A stretch of DNA of 33,844 nt from Woeseiaceae bacterium (GTDB taxonomy: Bacteria; Pseudomonadota; Gammaproteobacteria; Steroidobacterales; Woeseiaceae): NCBI GenBank assembly GCA_028822065.1, contig JAPKEL010000017.1, forward strand, positions 1 to 33,844. Reading direction: 5' to 3'. Positions 24,154 to 32,877 of the stretch are shown one piece after another; position 1 is the stretch's first letter, and every line of letters starts with the position of its first letter. A program made the position numbers and the translations under genes. Below the pieces are notes generated by a model that saw only the letters and a program-made list of their open reading frames with translations, did not search any database and was not told the origin of the DNA.

Positions 24154-24627
24154 ATGTTTGAGTGGCTGGAGTATTCTATATTATCAATTTGGGTGGGTGA
24201 GTCCCTTTGGGGCTATCCTATTATGCTTAGCTTTCACGTGGTTGGGCTGGCAATTGTTGTGGGGGTATTCACTGTATTTAATTTTCGTATATTAGGATTA
24301 TTCGAGTCTCTTGAGTACGTGGCTTTTATAGATTTTTTTAAGTTAGCATGGCTTGGCTTAATACTTAATACCAGCTCAGGATTTGCATTATTTTCATCTC
24401 AGGCAACTATTTTTGTGACCAATATCCCTTTTTTAGTAAAAATTTCAGCGATATCTTTAGGGTCAATCCTCGCTTTTCTTATTCAATCCCGATTGAGAGT
24501 GCATGCTAATGATTGGGATTCTGGCGTAAGTAGACCGGCACAAAAAGATTTTTGGTTTGCCCGAACCTCAATTTTTTTATGGGCATCAGCCATATTCGGT
24601 GGCCGATTAATTGCTTATTATTTTTGA
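24154..24627 (+). CDS. Four-helix membrane protein of unknown function, paralogue A
   Basis: A 157-aa integral membrane protein with helices at about residues 22-44, 57-78, 83-108 and 135-157. A histidine in helix 1, in SFHVVGLAIVVG, is shared with the next gene (IFHFIGLSLLLG), as are an NxxxG segment in helix 2 and the C-terminal GGRLIAYYF (there LGRLIPYVG). The two are paralogues. I do not know a function; they resemble small uncharacterised membrane proteins found beside oxidoreductases. It has a very strong ribosome site (AGGAGGG). Confidence 0.75.
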   Translation: MFEWLEYSILSIWVGESLWGYPIMLSFHVVGLAIVVGVFTVFNFRILGLFESLEYVAFIDFFKLAWLGLILNTSSGFALFSSQATIFVTNIPFLVKISAISLGSILAFLIQSRLRVHANDWDSGVSRPAQKDFWFARTSIFLWASAIFGGRLIAYYF

Positions 24628-24639
24628 TTGGAGAAGATT

Positions 24640-25128
24640 ATGATTGAGATATTAGTGCAATCACTAGAAGGCAGTACACTTAACATATGGATTTTATCAA
24701 CTGCTTGGTTCTGGCCATCTTTAGAGATCTTTCATTTTATCGGTTTATCATTATTGCTTGGCTCTATGTTAATTATTGATGTCCGATTGGCGGGCTTTGT
24801 AAAACAGATGAATATCATGGCGACTCATCGACTATTACCTTTAGCTGGAGTGGGATTTTTTATTAACCTCACTACAGGTATGCTATTTTTCATTGGTGAT
24901 CCAGCGCGCTATGCAGTAAATATTGGGTTTCAAATAAAAATGCTTTTAATTATAATCGCAGGGCTAAATGCTCTATGGTTTGCCGTTAAAATTAGTCCAA
25001 TGTTAATAGATTGGGATCCTTATGCAGATACCTCCTCTGCAGCTAAAATATCTGCTTATGTGTCGCTGAGTGCTTGGTTTGGAGTTTTGTTACTTGGTCG
25101 ATTAATACCTTATGTAGGCACTGGTTAG
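24640..25128 (+). CDS. Four-helix membrane protein of unknown function, paralogue B
   Basis: A 162-aa membrane protein with the same four-helix layout as the gene before it. FHFIGLSLLLGSMLIIDVRL is helix 1 with its conserved His; LPLAGVGFFINLTTGMLFF is helix 2; FQIKMLLIIIAGLNALW is helix 3; AWFGVLLLGRLIPYVG is helix 4. The ATG at 24640 is used because GGAGAAG lies just upstream; an in-frame TTG at 24628 has no such site. Twelve bases separate it from paralogue A, so a hetero-oligomer is plausible. A membrane electron acceptor for the molybdopterin enzyme is one idea, but only one conserved His per chain is seen. Confidence 0.75.
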   Translation: MIEILVQSLEGSTLNIWILSTAWFWPSLEIFHFIGLSLLLGSMLIIDVRLAGFVKQMNIMATHRLLPLAGVGFFINLTTGMLFFIGDPARYAVNIGFQIKMLLIIIAGLNALWFAVKISPMLIDWDPYADTSSAAKISAYVSLSAWFGVLLLGRLIPYVGTG

Positions 25129-25190
25129 CTGTAATAAGATATATTTTTTTACCTAATATTTTTGATAGGTATTGGATTGTTAAATAACTG

Positions 25191-26408
25191 ATGAAATTTT
25201 CTTCTCGCTCGGCTCTTTCTAGTAAAAATTTCCGTATTTATTTTTACGGTAATATTTTGTCGGTTGTTGGTATTTGGGTACAGCGCCTGTCTTTAGGTTG
25301 GCATGCATGGCAGTTGAGTGAATCCGCTTTTATTGTTGGATTAGTGGCTGCGGCTCAGTATTTACCTTTACTTTTATTAACGCCATTTTTTGGCGTTTTT
25401 GCTGATCAATATAAACCCAGAATCGGGGCTATTGTGATGCATGTCATATTAATGTGCGTTGCTTTAATATTAAGCTTTCTGACTTTTATGGAGTCCATGG
25501 ATGTAAAATATCTGGTTATTCTGTCCCTATTCTATGGCATTGCAAATAGCGCATATTCGCCCATCCGATTGGCTTTAATACCAGTATTGGTCCCATCTTC
25601 TCAATTCTCGAGTGCCGTTGCCATCACCTCAGCTGGATTTAATTTATCTCGCTTTCTTGGTCCTGGAATAGCAGGATTTATCGTTACATTCTATGGTTTA
25701 GGTTTTGCGTATTTTATTAACGCAATTACTTTTTTACCGGTCATCTTTGCACTCTTAATCATAAAAATTCCATTGGTTAAAAGTAAATCAAAATTACCAG
25801 AAAGTTACTTTCAAAAGTTACGTGAAGGTTTTAGGTATACCTTAAATCATGAATTGATTAGAAATGTAATTTTGATTGCAGGTATTAGCAGTTTCTTTGG
25901 TAGGGGTATTATAGAGTTGTTGCCTGCATTTGCTGTCACAATTTTTTCGGGCGGAAGTGATACCTTGGCAAAATTGATGGCAGCATCAGGATTTGGTGCT
26001 GTGATTGCAAGTTTAATCTACATGACAGGAATTTTGGATCTAAGGTTGCGACAAGCTGTTTTATATGGAGGTTATGGCATGGCTATTTCATGCATGCTTT
26101 TCGCCATAACTGAAAATATTTCTTTGGGTATTGTCATTGTTGCTTTGATTGGATTTTTTATTACCTTTGTAGCAGTCGGCTCACAATCTCAGGTTCAAGT
26201 AAAAGTGGCTAATGAACTACGGGGCAGAGTATCAAGTTTATGGACTATTATTGTCCTAGGTGGTCCGGCTTTGGGTAGCCTTGTGGCGGGTTTATTGGTC
26301 AATGAATTTGGTGCACAACCAACTGTCATCGTATTTTCTTCTATTTGTATATTATGTTTAGTTTTTATTCAATGGCGGCAAACTGAGAATCCGAATCAGT
26401 CTCCATGA
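25191..26408 (+). CDS. MFS transporter, MFS_3/EntS-like exporter
   Basis: A 405-aa, 12-helix transporter. The N-terminus (ALSSKNFRIYFYGNILSVVGIWVQRLSLGWHAWQLS), PIRLALIPVLVPSSQFSSAVAI and the C-terminal ANELRGRVSSLWTIIVLGGPALGSLVAG are typical of the MFS_3 group, which includes the enterobactin exporter EntS. The substrate is unknown. It lies 62 bases after membrane paralogue B in the same direction. The last 13 bases overlap the convergent MhpB-like gene. Confidence 0.83.
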   Translation: MKFSSRSALSSKNFRIYFYGNILSVVGIWVQRLSLGWHAWQLSESAFIVGLVAAAQYLPLLLLTPFFGVFADQYKPRIGAIVMHVILMCVALILSFLTFMESMDVKYLVILSLFYGIANSAYSPIRLALIPVLVPSSQFSSAVAITSAGFNLSRFLGPGIAGFIVTFYGLGFAYFINAITFLPVIFALLIIKIPLVKSKSKLPESYFQKLREGFRYTLNHELIRNVILIAGISSFFGRGIIELLPAFAVTIFSGGSDTLAKLMAASGFGAVIASLIYMTGILDLRLRQAVLYGGYGMAISCMLFAITENISLGIVIVALIGFFITFVAVGSQSQVQVKVANELRGRVSSLWTIIVLGGPALGSLVAGLLVNEFGAQPTVIVFSSICILCLVFIQWRQTENPNQSP

Positions 26409-27355
26409 ACAATTCCAGCGGCTATTCCAATTTCAGGAGCAACGGAGTAAAAATCTAATTTAGGCTTATTTCCTCCAGCTGCCTTATGTGCTGCGGATGC
26501 TGCAATCCAAGTATGCAGCTCCATGGAGCCGATGCCCGCCTCTTTAATAAGCTCTTGCTGATTCCAAGTATCGAAATCAGTAAGCTCAAAATTTGTTAAT
26601 GTTTCAATAAAACGCCTGTCTGCTTCTTTATTTAACCTCATGTCTTTAGCGGTCCTCTCGCCTTGAGCAATCATTTCAGCACCTTCATGGTGCATTACTT
26701 CTAACCGATGTATCCATTCTTTTTGAGTCAGTGATTGTGCGTCTTCTCCACCCGATTTCTGCCAAGCCGTCACTTCCTCTGGACCGTCATTGATTTCTGG
26801 ATAATAACGTGTTGGATGATGTGACATTCCCCCAGAAGCTAATAATAGAACACGTTTTTTTGTTATTTTTACAAATTTTCCTATAGTTTCTCCCATTAAT
26901 CGAGAGCGACGAAAGGGAACATAAGGTTCTGTGATGCAATTAATGAATATTGGAATTACAGGCTTTGAGTTTAGGTCACCACACATAGTATGAATGGTTT
27001 GTGAAAATGCATGATCAATAGTCATATCTGAGGAGGATGCTGGATCGATATCATTCTGTCGAAGATAATTAATCACTTCAATAGCTGTTTCTGAAGGCAC
27101 ATTTAATTTACCAGCAAAACCTCCAATATCTGCTGCTGCTGTCGCTTCAATTCCTATACAAAATGCGGGCATTAATTTGAGGAAAAAGCCATTAAAGTGA
27201 TCCGAGCCAAATGCAATGACAAGTTCCGGATCAAACGCTTTCACTGCCTCGGCACGATCTTTATAAGCCTGCTGCATTAAGTCCCAATCTTTCGGTTGTT
27301 TCGCATAACAATAAAGCAGTGGACTATGAGAGGCGCATATCAAAGATGTCGTCAT
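26396..27355 (-). CDS. MhpB-like class III extradiol dioxygenase
   Basis: A 319-aa single-subunit Fe(II) dioxygenase closest in motifs to MhpB, 2,3-dihydroxyphenylpropionate 1,2-dioxygenase (314 aa in E. coli). The iron ligands are predicted at H10 (ASHSPL), H53 (SDHFNGFF) and E279 (SMELHTW). H115 (IDHAFSQ) and H179 (GGMSHHP) fall at the same residue numbers as the catalytic histidines of MhpB. None of the other mhp genes is nearby, so the true substrate is open; it may extend the range of the adjacent aromatic cluster. AAAGGAA precedes ATG. It is transcribed alone, convergent with the MFS exporter and divergent from the HupE-like gene. Confidence 0.87.
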   Translation of the reverse strand: MTTSLICASHSPLLYCYAKQPKDWDLMQQAYKDRAEAVKAFDPELVIAFGSDHFNGFFLKLMPAFCIGIEATAAADIGGFAGKLNVPSETAIEVINYLRQNDIDPASSSDMTIDHAFSQTIHTMCGDLNSKPVIPIFINCITEPYVPFRRSRLMGETIGKFVKITKKRVLLLASGGMSHHPTRYYPEINDGPEEVTAWQKSGGEDAQSLTQKEWIHRLEVMHHEGAEMIAQGERTAKDMRLNKEADRRFIETLTNFELTDFDTWNQQELIKEAGIGSMELHTWIAASAAHKAAGGNKPKLDFYSVAPEIGIAAGIVHGD

Positions 27356-27458
27356 GTTATAATTCCTTTTAAATAACCATTATAATAACTATTACTATCG
27401 ATAGATGTTTTGCTTCACTTTATTTAATTAGACCTTATTAGTAAGGCGCTGTCATCTT

Positions 27459-28172
27459 ATGAGTAATTTGATACCTACTACAAATCAAAATAATACGATT
27501 CTATATTTCTGCGTTGCTGTGATTTTATTATTATTCATGGGCTCTTTATACGCTCATGGAATCGCAGGAAAAGACGCCCTTTATCTTCAGCAAAATAGCG
27601 GTCAAGCAACGTCTATTTTTATTTATTTAGGCGCTAAGCATATGATCACCGGGTACGATCACTTATTGTATCTATGTGGGGTTATTTTTTTCTTATTTCG
27701 ATTAAAAGAGGTCGCCATATTTGTTTCTTTGTTTGCCCTAGGTCACAGTATTACTTTACTGATAGGAGTGTTGAGCGGGTTGCAAGTTAATCCTTTTTTG
27801 GTGGATGCAATTATCGGGTTATCAATCGTTTATAAGGCTTTAGAAAATCTTGATGGTTTGAAATTAATGCTAAAAGTACCACCAAATCCAAAGATTGCAG
27901 TTTTTTCATTTGGCTTGGTGCACGGTTTGGGTCTAGCAACAAAATTACAAGAAATGTCACTTTCCATGAACGGTCTGGTATTCAATATTATTTCTTTTAA
28001 TATTGGTGTCGAGATAGGCCAATTAGTCGCCTTATTGGGGGCCCTTATTTTGATTAATGCATGGCGAATTCAGGGGGGTTTTTATAACCACTCAAGAATA
28101 TTTAATTTGACATTAATGTTATTTGGGTTCCTTTTGGCTTTTTATCAAATAATCGGTTATTTTTTGACCTGA
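27459..28172 (+). CDS. HupE/UreJ-family membrane protein, metal-transport candidate
   Basis: A 237-aa protein with a signal-like N-terminus ending in YAHG, then about six helices. H61-x5-D67-H68 (HMITGYDH) is the HX5DH metal motif of HupE proteins. LGHS (H96) and GLVHGLG (H155) are further conserved histidines in helices. HupE/UreJ members have been linked to nickel or cobalt permeation. The arrangement with a TonB-dependent receptor and an anchor protein, and a Zur-like site before the receptor, point to zinc for this branch; that is inference. The ribosome site (TAAGG) is 12 bases from ATG, a little far. Confidence 0.82.
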   Translation: MSNLIPTTNQNNTILYFCVAVILLLFMGSLYAHGIAGKDALYLQQNSGQATSIFIYLGAKHMITGYDHLLYLCGVIFFLFRLKEVAIFVSLFALGHSITLLIGVLSGLQVNPFLVDAIIGLSIVYKALENLDGLKLMLKVPPNPKIAVFSFGLVHGLGLATKLQEMSLSMNGLVFNIISFNIGVEIGQLVALLGALILINAWRIQGGFYNHSRIFNLTLMLFGFLLAFYQIIGYFLT

Positions 28173-28278
28173 ACCATTAAGATGAATTTTAAGACAAAAG
28201 ATATATACAAATAATACTCCTTCTGAAATAAATGTTAAGTTTTGTTAAATCCACTCATCTTCGTTTGCAATCATACTA

Positions 28279-28299
28279 AAATGTTATAATATATCATTT
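28279..28299. promoter_or_regulatory. Zur-box-like palindrome overlapping the TonB receptor promoter
   Basis: The 21 bases contain TGTTATAATATATCA with flanking AAA and TTT and end right before the ATG at 28300. Arms pair at nine of ten positions. Against the gammaproteobacterial Zur consensus as I recall it (TGTTATAATATAACA), there is one difference. It contains a TATAAT at 28285-28290, so Zur with zinc would cover the -10. No comparably good site lies before the HupE-like gene. Confidence 0.6.
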
Positions 28300-30336
28300 A
28301 TGCTTAAGACTATTTTGTTACAACTTTTTTTCCTTGTATTGCTATGCCCCAAGGTTTTTGCTCAAACTGGAGTTAATGATGAAATTTTAGAAGTTATCGT
28401 ATACGGAAGAGAGTCTGATTTAATTGGGTTAACCGACTCAGCTTCTGCCGGAATTATAGGAGCTGAAGATATCGGTAATAGAGCATTATTGAGGGTTGGT
28501 GAGTTGTTTGAATACATCCCTGGAATGGTGGCTGTTCAGCATAGTGGTGGCGGTAAAGCGAACCAATATTTCTTGAGAGGCATAAATCTTGATCATGGTT
28601 CTGATTTTGCCATGAACTTTGAGGGTATGCCGGTCAATCTTAGGAGCCATGCTCATGGAAATGGTTATTTAGATGCGAATTTTGTTATTCCTGAATTAAT
28701 CAAAAGTATGGCTTATACAAAAGGTACACATTTAGCTGAAATGGGTGATTTTTCGTCAGTAGGAACAGCGACTTTTGAAACATTGGATTCTTTAGATAAA
28801 GGGCTTTTGAAATTAACTTATGGCAGTGATAATTATCGTCGTTTTATGATGGCTAATTCTTGGAGTACTGGCAGCGGTGACTTGCTATTAGGCACAGAAA
28901 TTAGAGGTTCTGACGGTCCTTGGGTTAATCCTGAGCAAACTAAGCTATTCAATGGTTTTGCGAAGTATTCTTCGCAATTGATTGGGATGGATTCAGAACT
29001 CATTGCTACATTTTTTAATAACCAGTGGAATGCTACCGATCAGATTCCTCTAAGAGCAATTAGGTCTGATTTATTGAGTCGTTATGGGTTTATTGATGAT
29101 TCTGTGGGGGGCGAAACCCAACGATTTAATTTGATCTCTAAATTGAGTCGGGAGAATACTATATTTACAAGCTATATCTCTAATTACTCTCTTAATCTTT
29201 TTGCGAATCCAACTTATTATCTTAATGATCCATTGAATGGCGATCAAGTAGAGCAAGAAGATAATCGATGGATTTATGGAGGAAAAGTTGATCGCGTAAT
29301 CTCTCTTGAGTTTCTTGGCAAGCAAAATGAAATTGATATGGGTATCGAATTTCAATATGACCGCATTAATAATTTAAATTTATTCAATACTAAAAAAAGA
29401 AAACGGCTCAGCTCAATTAGAGAGGATCAAGTTAAAGAATTTAGTGTAGGAGTTCATACTAAAATTGAAACAAATTGGAGCGATAGACTTAGATCTCAGT
29501 TTGGTTACCGTATAGATTATTATTCCTGGAATGTAGACGCTAAGAGGAATGAAAACTCAGGACGTGATTCGGACACTATATTCAGCCCTAAATTAGATAT
29601 TATTTATTTATTAAATGATGACTGGGAATTAGCATTCAATTATGGTCAAGGCTTCCATACTAATGATGTTCGTGCTTCAGAATTAAGTATTAATCCAATT
29701 TCTGGAGTTAAAGAGAATTCATATGACGCTATAATATCAACAAAAGGGCGAGAAATAGGTATTCGGGGTAATATTAACGAACTGTTCAATATTTCTGTTT
29801 CTTATTTTCATTTAGATTTGGACTCAGCATTGATTTTTGTCGGTGACTTAGGAACTACAGAGCCGGCCGATGGAATCCATGTTACAGGAATAGAAACAGC
29901 GATATATTGGCGACCATCGGAAAGTGTTATTTTTGATTTAACGATGGCGAAAAATGATTCCGAATTTCCTAATCTGCCTAAAAATAAGAATTATGTTCCC
30001 GATGCACATGATTTCGTCGCGTCGTTTTCTGCAACAATTTTTTTGGCGAATAATGCCTCAGGAGCTATTAAAATTCGTCACTTTGGTAGCGCCCCACTAA
30101 ATGAGGATAAATCACAATTAAAAGATTCATCTACAATAATTAACTTGAATATGAACTATCCTATTGAAGCATTTGATTTCGGATTAGAGGTATTTAACCT
30201 TCTGAATAAGAGCGTTAATGATATAGAGTATTTTTATGAAAGTAGAATGCTAAATGAGACGCTGGGTATTGAAGATCGACATTTTCATCCAAGCAATGGT
30301 CGAGAATATAGAGCTACAATAAGATATAATTTCTGA
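28300..30336 (+). CDS. TonB-dependent outer-membrane receptor, probably for zinc
   Basis: A 678-aa receptor. The signal peptide ends near residue 21 (VFA), and a TonB-box-like EVIVYG lies at 31-36. A plug domain follows with AEDIGNRALLRVGELFEYIPG and FLRGINLDHGSDF. A beta-barrel ends in the terminal YNF expected for outer-membrane insertion. The plug has clustered histidines, H81, H99 and the pair H117/H119 in RSHAHGNG, suited to a metal. Receptors next to HupE-like genes occur in metal-uptake loci. No ribosome site precedes the ATG, and the -10 is only ten bases before it, so the mRNA may be nearly leaderless. Confidence 0.88.
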   Translation: MLKTILLQLFFLVLLCPKVFAQTGVNDEILEVIVYGRESDLIGLTDSASAGIIGAEDIGNRALLRVGELFEYIPGMVAVQHSGGGKANQYFLRGINLDHGSDFAMNFEGMPVNLRSHAHGNGYLDANFVIPELIKSMAYTKGTHLAEMGDFSSVGTATFETLDSLDKGLLKLTYGSDNYRRFMMANSWSTGSGDLLLGTEIRGSDGPWVNPEQTKLFNGFAKYSSQLIGMDSELIATFFNNQWNATDQIPLRAIRSDLLSRYGFIDDSVGGETQRFNLISKLSRENTIFTSYISNYSLNLFANPTYYLNDPLNGDQVEQEDNRWIYGGKVDRVISLEFLGKQNEIDMGIEFQYDRINNLNLFNTKKRKRLSSIREDQVKEFSVGVHTKIETNWSDRLRSQFGYRIDYYSWNVDAKRNENSGRDSDTIFSPKLDIIYLLNDDWELAFNYGQGFHTNDVRASELSINPISGVKENSYDAIISTKGREIGIRGNINELFNISVSYFHLDLDSALIFVGDLGTTEPADGIHVTGIETAIYWRPSESVIFDLTMAKNDSEFPNLPKNKNYVPDAHDFVASFSATIFLANNASGAIKIRHFGSAPLNEDKSQLKDSSTIINLNMNYPIEAFDFGLEVFNLLNKSVNDIEYFYESRMLNETLGIEDRHFHPSNGREYRATIRYNF

Positions 30337-30365
30337 ATAATTTAAATAAATGATAAGGATTTATT

Positions 30366-31025
30366 GTGGCTGAAAATAATAAACATCCCTCGGAAAGTAA
30401 TTCAAGTGGACTAACTATTAACAAAATGGCTGGCGTTTTTTTGCTTGCTTTAGTGTTGACTGTATTATTTATTCTACCAGCTGAATATGGTATTGATCCT
30501 ACGGGAGTTGGAGATAAATTGGGATTACTTGAATTGACCGAAGAATCCGATATAAAAACGGATCAAGATATTGAGGTAAAATTAATCCAAGGTATATTCC
30601 CTGCTATTCCAGACGAATTTGATTCCTGGGAACCGGATGTTCTAGGGGCGCCTTTCTCTAAAACGAATAATGTTGCTTTTGCTTCTAACGAGTTAATCAT
30701 TAAATTAGGAAGTGGCGAACAAGTTGAATACAAAGCATTGATGCAGCAGGGTGATACAATAATTTATTCTTGGTCCGTCAATCAAGGTATCGTGTATACA
30801 GATTTTCATGCTGACCCAGGAAAGGATGCCAGTCTTTACCCTGACGATTACTTTATTCGATATCGTGAAAGCGAGACTGCCAGTAGTAGCGGCTCAATTG
30901 TTGCCCCATTTTCAGGCAATCATGGATGGTATTGGTTGAATATTGAGGAACATCCGATTGAAATTACCCTCAGTGTGGCTGGTTTTTATTCTGAAATTAA
31001 AGAGCTAGGACGTTCTTTTCAGTAG
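30366..31025 (+). CDS. Membrane-anchored periplasmic protein of the HupE/TonB-receptor locus
   Basis: A 219-aa protein with a cytosolic N-terminus, one helix at about residues 22-38 and then PAEYGIDPTGVGDKLGL, a motif I associate with 'transmembrane anchor protein' entries found beside HupE-like genes and TonB-dependent receptors. The periplasmic part is mainly beta-like (YKALMQQGDTIIYSWSVNQG, GNHGWYWLNIEE) and keeps several His, Asp and Glu. The function is unknown; it may deliver metal between receptor and HupE. The start is GTG at 30366 with TAAGGA eight bases upstream, 29 bases after the receptor stop. It ends 20 bases from the convergent sulfatase. Confidence 0.75.
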   Translation: MAENNKHPSESNSSGLTINKMAGVFLLALVLTVLFILPAEYGIDPTGVGDKLGLLELTEESDIKTDQDIEVKLIQGIFPAIPDEFDSWEPDVLGAPFSKTNNVAFASNELIIKLGSGEQVEYKALMQQGDTIIYSWSVNQGIVYTDFHADPGKDASLYPDDYFIRYRESETASSSGSIVAPFSGNHGWYWLNIEEHPIEITLSVAGFYSEIKELGRSFQ

Positions 31026-31045
31026 AAATTTTTTAGTTTACCGGC

Positions 31046-32713
31046 TTACTGATAACGACCATAGCCAATATCTTCATCGATTATAGCTACGCCATTAATT
31101 TCAGCATAACCTTGCCAATCAGTAATCAGTTCATTAAGAACACTTGGGTGGCTCTTGGCAAGATTGTTGTTTTCGGTTGGATCTTTAATGATGTTATAGA
31201 GTTGCCATTCACCATTACCTTCTGGCGGCCAAATCAATACCGCTTTGAATTCGCCTTTTATCAGAGCTCGATTACCATATAACTCCCACCCGATCGGTTT
31301 GTTACCATGGACGCTTTCGGTTTTATTGGTTAAGTAACCCAAAGCAGATCTTCCTGTCATTGGTAAAAGATTGGTTTCTTTTTCTTGGGGATGTTCTAGT
31401 TTAGCTATATCTAAAATAGTCGGCGCGATATCCATTACAGTCATGACGGAATTTTTAGTGTTCTTTTTAAATCGACCCTTCGTACTATAAAAAATGGCCG
31501 GAGTTTTGATTCCGCCTTCTGTGGTATATGACTTGTAGTTGCGAAACGGAGAAACCATTGCATTTGCCCAACCAGCACCTAGCCATACGTAAGAGTCTCT
31601 TTTTCCCATATTTTCGAGTCGATTATCAAATGTGGCAGGAATCCAGTATTTATTATCACCAACTTCACCGATAGCATTTCCTTCTGCACCATTATCCGAG
31701 ACAAAAATAATGATTGTTTCTCGCTCAATATTTGTTTCAATGTATTCAATAAGTCGGCCAATATGGAAATCCATTAATTCAACCATGGCGGCATGTAACT
31801 CAATTCGTTTTAATTCTATTTGTTTTTGAAAGACAGGTAAATCAGCCCAATTTTTTACTGCACGATTCATTGGTGATAAATTTACCTCAGATTCGAGGAT
31901 GCCTAGTTCTTTTTGGCGTTCAAATCTATTTTTTCGGATCTCTTCCCAACCTGAATCATAAATACCTTTATATTTCTCTATCCACTCATCTGGAACTTGA
32001 AGGGGCCAATGAGGTGCCGTATAAGCTAAATAGGCAAAGAATGGATTACCGTCATTCGGTGCATTATCAATATAATCAAGCACATGATCGGTATAACTTT
32101 CTGATGAGTAAAAGTCATCTGGGAGTTTTGTGACGCTCTTTCCATCTTCGAAATATGTCGCCATTTGTTGGCCAGCAAATGTTCCTCTACCATCACTAAA
32201 ATGACTGCCACCACCATCAGCAATTCCAAAATATCGATCAAAACCTTGGTCCGTCGGAAGTTTACCTTTTATTTTTCCTAAATCCCATTTACCTGCCATG
32301 AAGGTATGGTAGCCGCCTTCATTAAGTATCTTTGAGAAAGGAATAACTCGATCATTCAGATAGCCTTCATAGCCAGGGAGACCTTTTAATTCAGGTAATC
32401 GCCTTAAGGCGGCAGAATTTGTCCCTAAACCTGCACGATGATTATCAATTCCTGTCATCAGCATAGCCCGAGTAGGACCACAAGTTGGACCAGTATGATA
32501 ATTTGTTAATTGAATGCCTTGTTGTGCAATAGTATCTAGATTTGGGGTTCTTATTTCACTGCCATATACTCCCAAATCAGAGTAGCCCAAATCATCAGCC
32601 ACTATCAGTATGATATTTGGTTGTTTCGTCTCAGCCGCAGGTAGATTAGGAATAAAACCACTAAAAGTTAAAACGAGTAATAATTTTATGAAGCTAGCTT
32701 TAAAGAATCTCAT
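31046..32713 (-). CDS. Exported Cys-type sulfatase (arylsulfatase family)
   Basis: A 555-aa sulfatase with a signal peptide (to about residue 27). C78 in TCGPTRAMLMTG is the C-x-P-x-R site turned into formylglycine. Calcium-site residues include D40/D41 (VADDLGYSD) and the SDNGAEG pair. PHWPLQ has the usual histidine, but the usual GKWHLG is GKWDLG here (D144). It would release sulfate from a sulfated organic molecule in the periplasm; the layout resembles the Pseudomonas arylsulfatase group. A formylglycine-generating enzyme is not in the window. No neighbouring carbohydrate genes indicate a substrate. The ribosome site is weak (AGG about 12 bases before ATG). Confidence 0.88.
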   Translation of the reverse strand: MRFFKASFIKLLLVLTFSGFIPNLPAAETKQPNIILIVADDLGYSDLGVYGSEIRTPNLDTIAQQGIQLTNYHTGPTCGPTRAMLMTGIDNHRAGLGTNSAALRRLPELKGLPGYEGYLNDRVIPFSKILNEGGYHTFMAGKWDLGKIKGKLPTDQGFDRYFGIADGGGSHFSDGRGTFAGQQMATYFEDGKSVTKLPDDFYSSESYTDHVLDYIDNAPNDGNPFFAYLAYTAPHWPLQVPDEWIEKYKGIYDSGWEEIRKNRFERQKELGILESEVNLSPMNRAVKNWADLPVFQKQIELKRIELHAAMVELMDFHIGRLIEYIETNIERETIIIFVSDNGAEGNAIGEVGDNKYWIPATFDNRLENMGKRDSYVWLGAGWANAMVSPFRNYKSYTTEGGIKTPAIFYSTKGRFKKNTKNSVMTVMDIAPTILDIAKLEHPQEKETNLLPMTGRSALGYLTNKTESVHGNKPIGWELYGNRALIKGEFKAVLIWPPEGNGEWQLYNIIKDPTENNNLAKSHPSVLNELITDWQGYAEINGVAIIDEDIGYGRYQ

Positions 32714-32877
32714 GGAATTAATTACCTGTTTGTTATTTTTTTTAATTATACTGTACTTATAGTCTTAAAATATTGTTATTCGTAACTCAATGGCTCTATT
32801 TAGCTAAGCAATCGTATCCTTATTTGTTAAGATTCTATAGTATCAAGATTGATTCATTATAATTCAGGAGGTTAGTA

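Noticed and set aside
27371-27396. A second Zur site before the HupE-like gene
   Set aside because: TTATAATAAC is present, but the arms do not pair well and the flanking TG/CA are missing. It looks like ordinary AT-rich sequence.
28265-28290. TTGCAA as the -35 of the TonB receptor promoter
   Set aside because: The spacer to TATAAT is only 14 bases, too short for a normal sigma-70 promoter.
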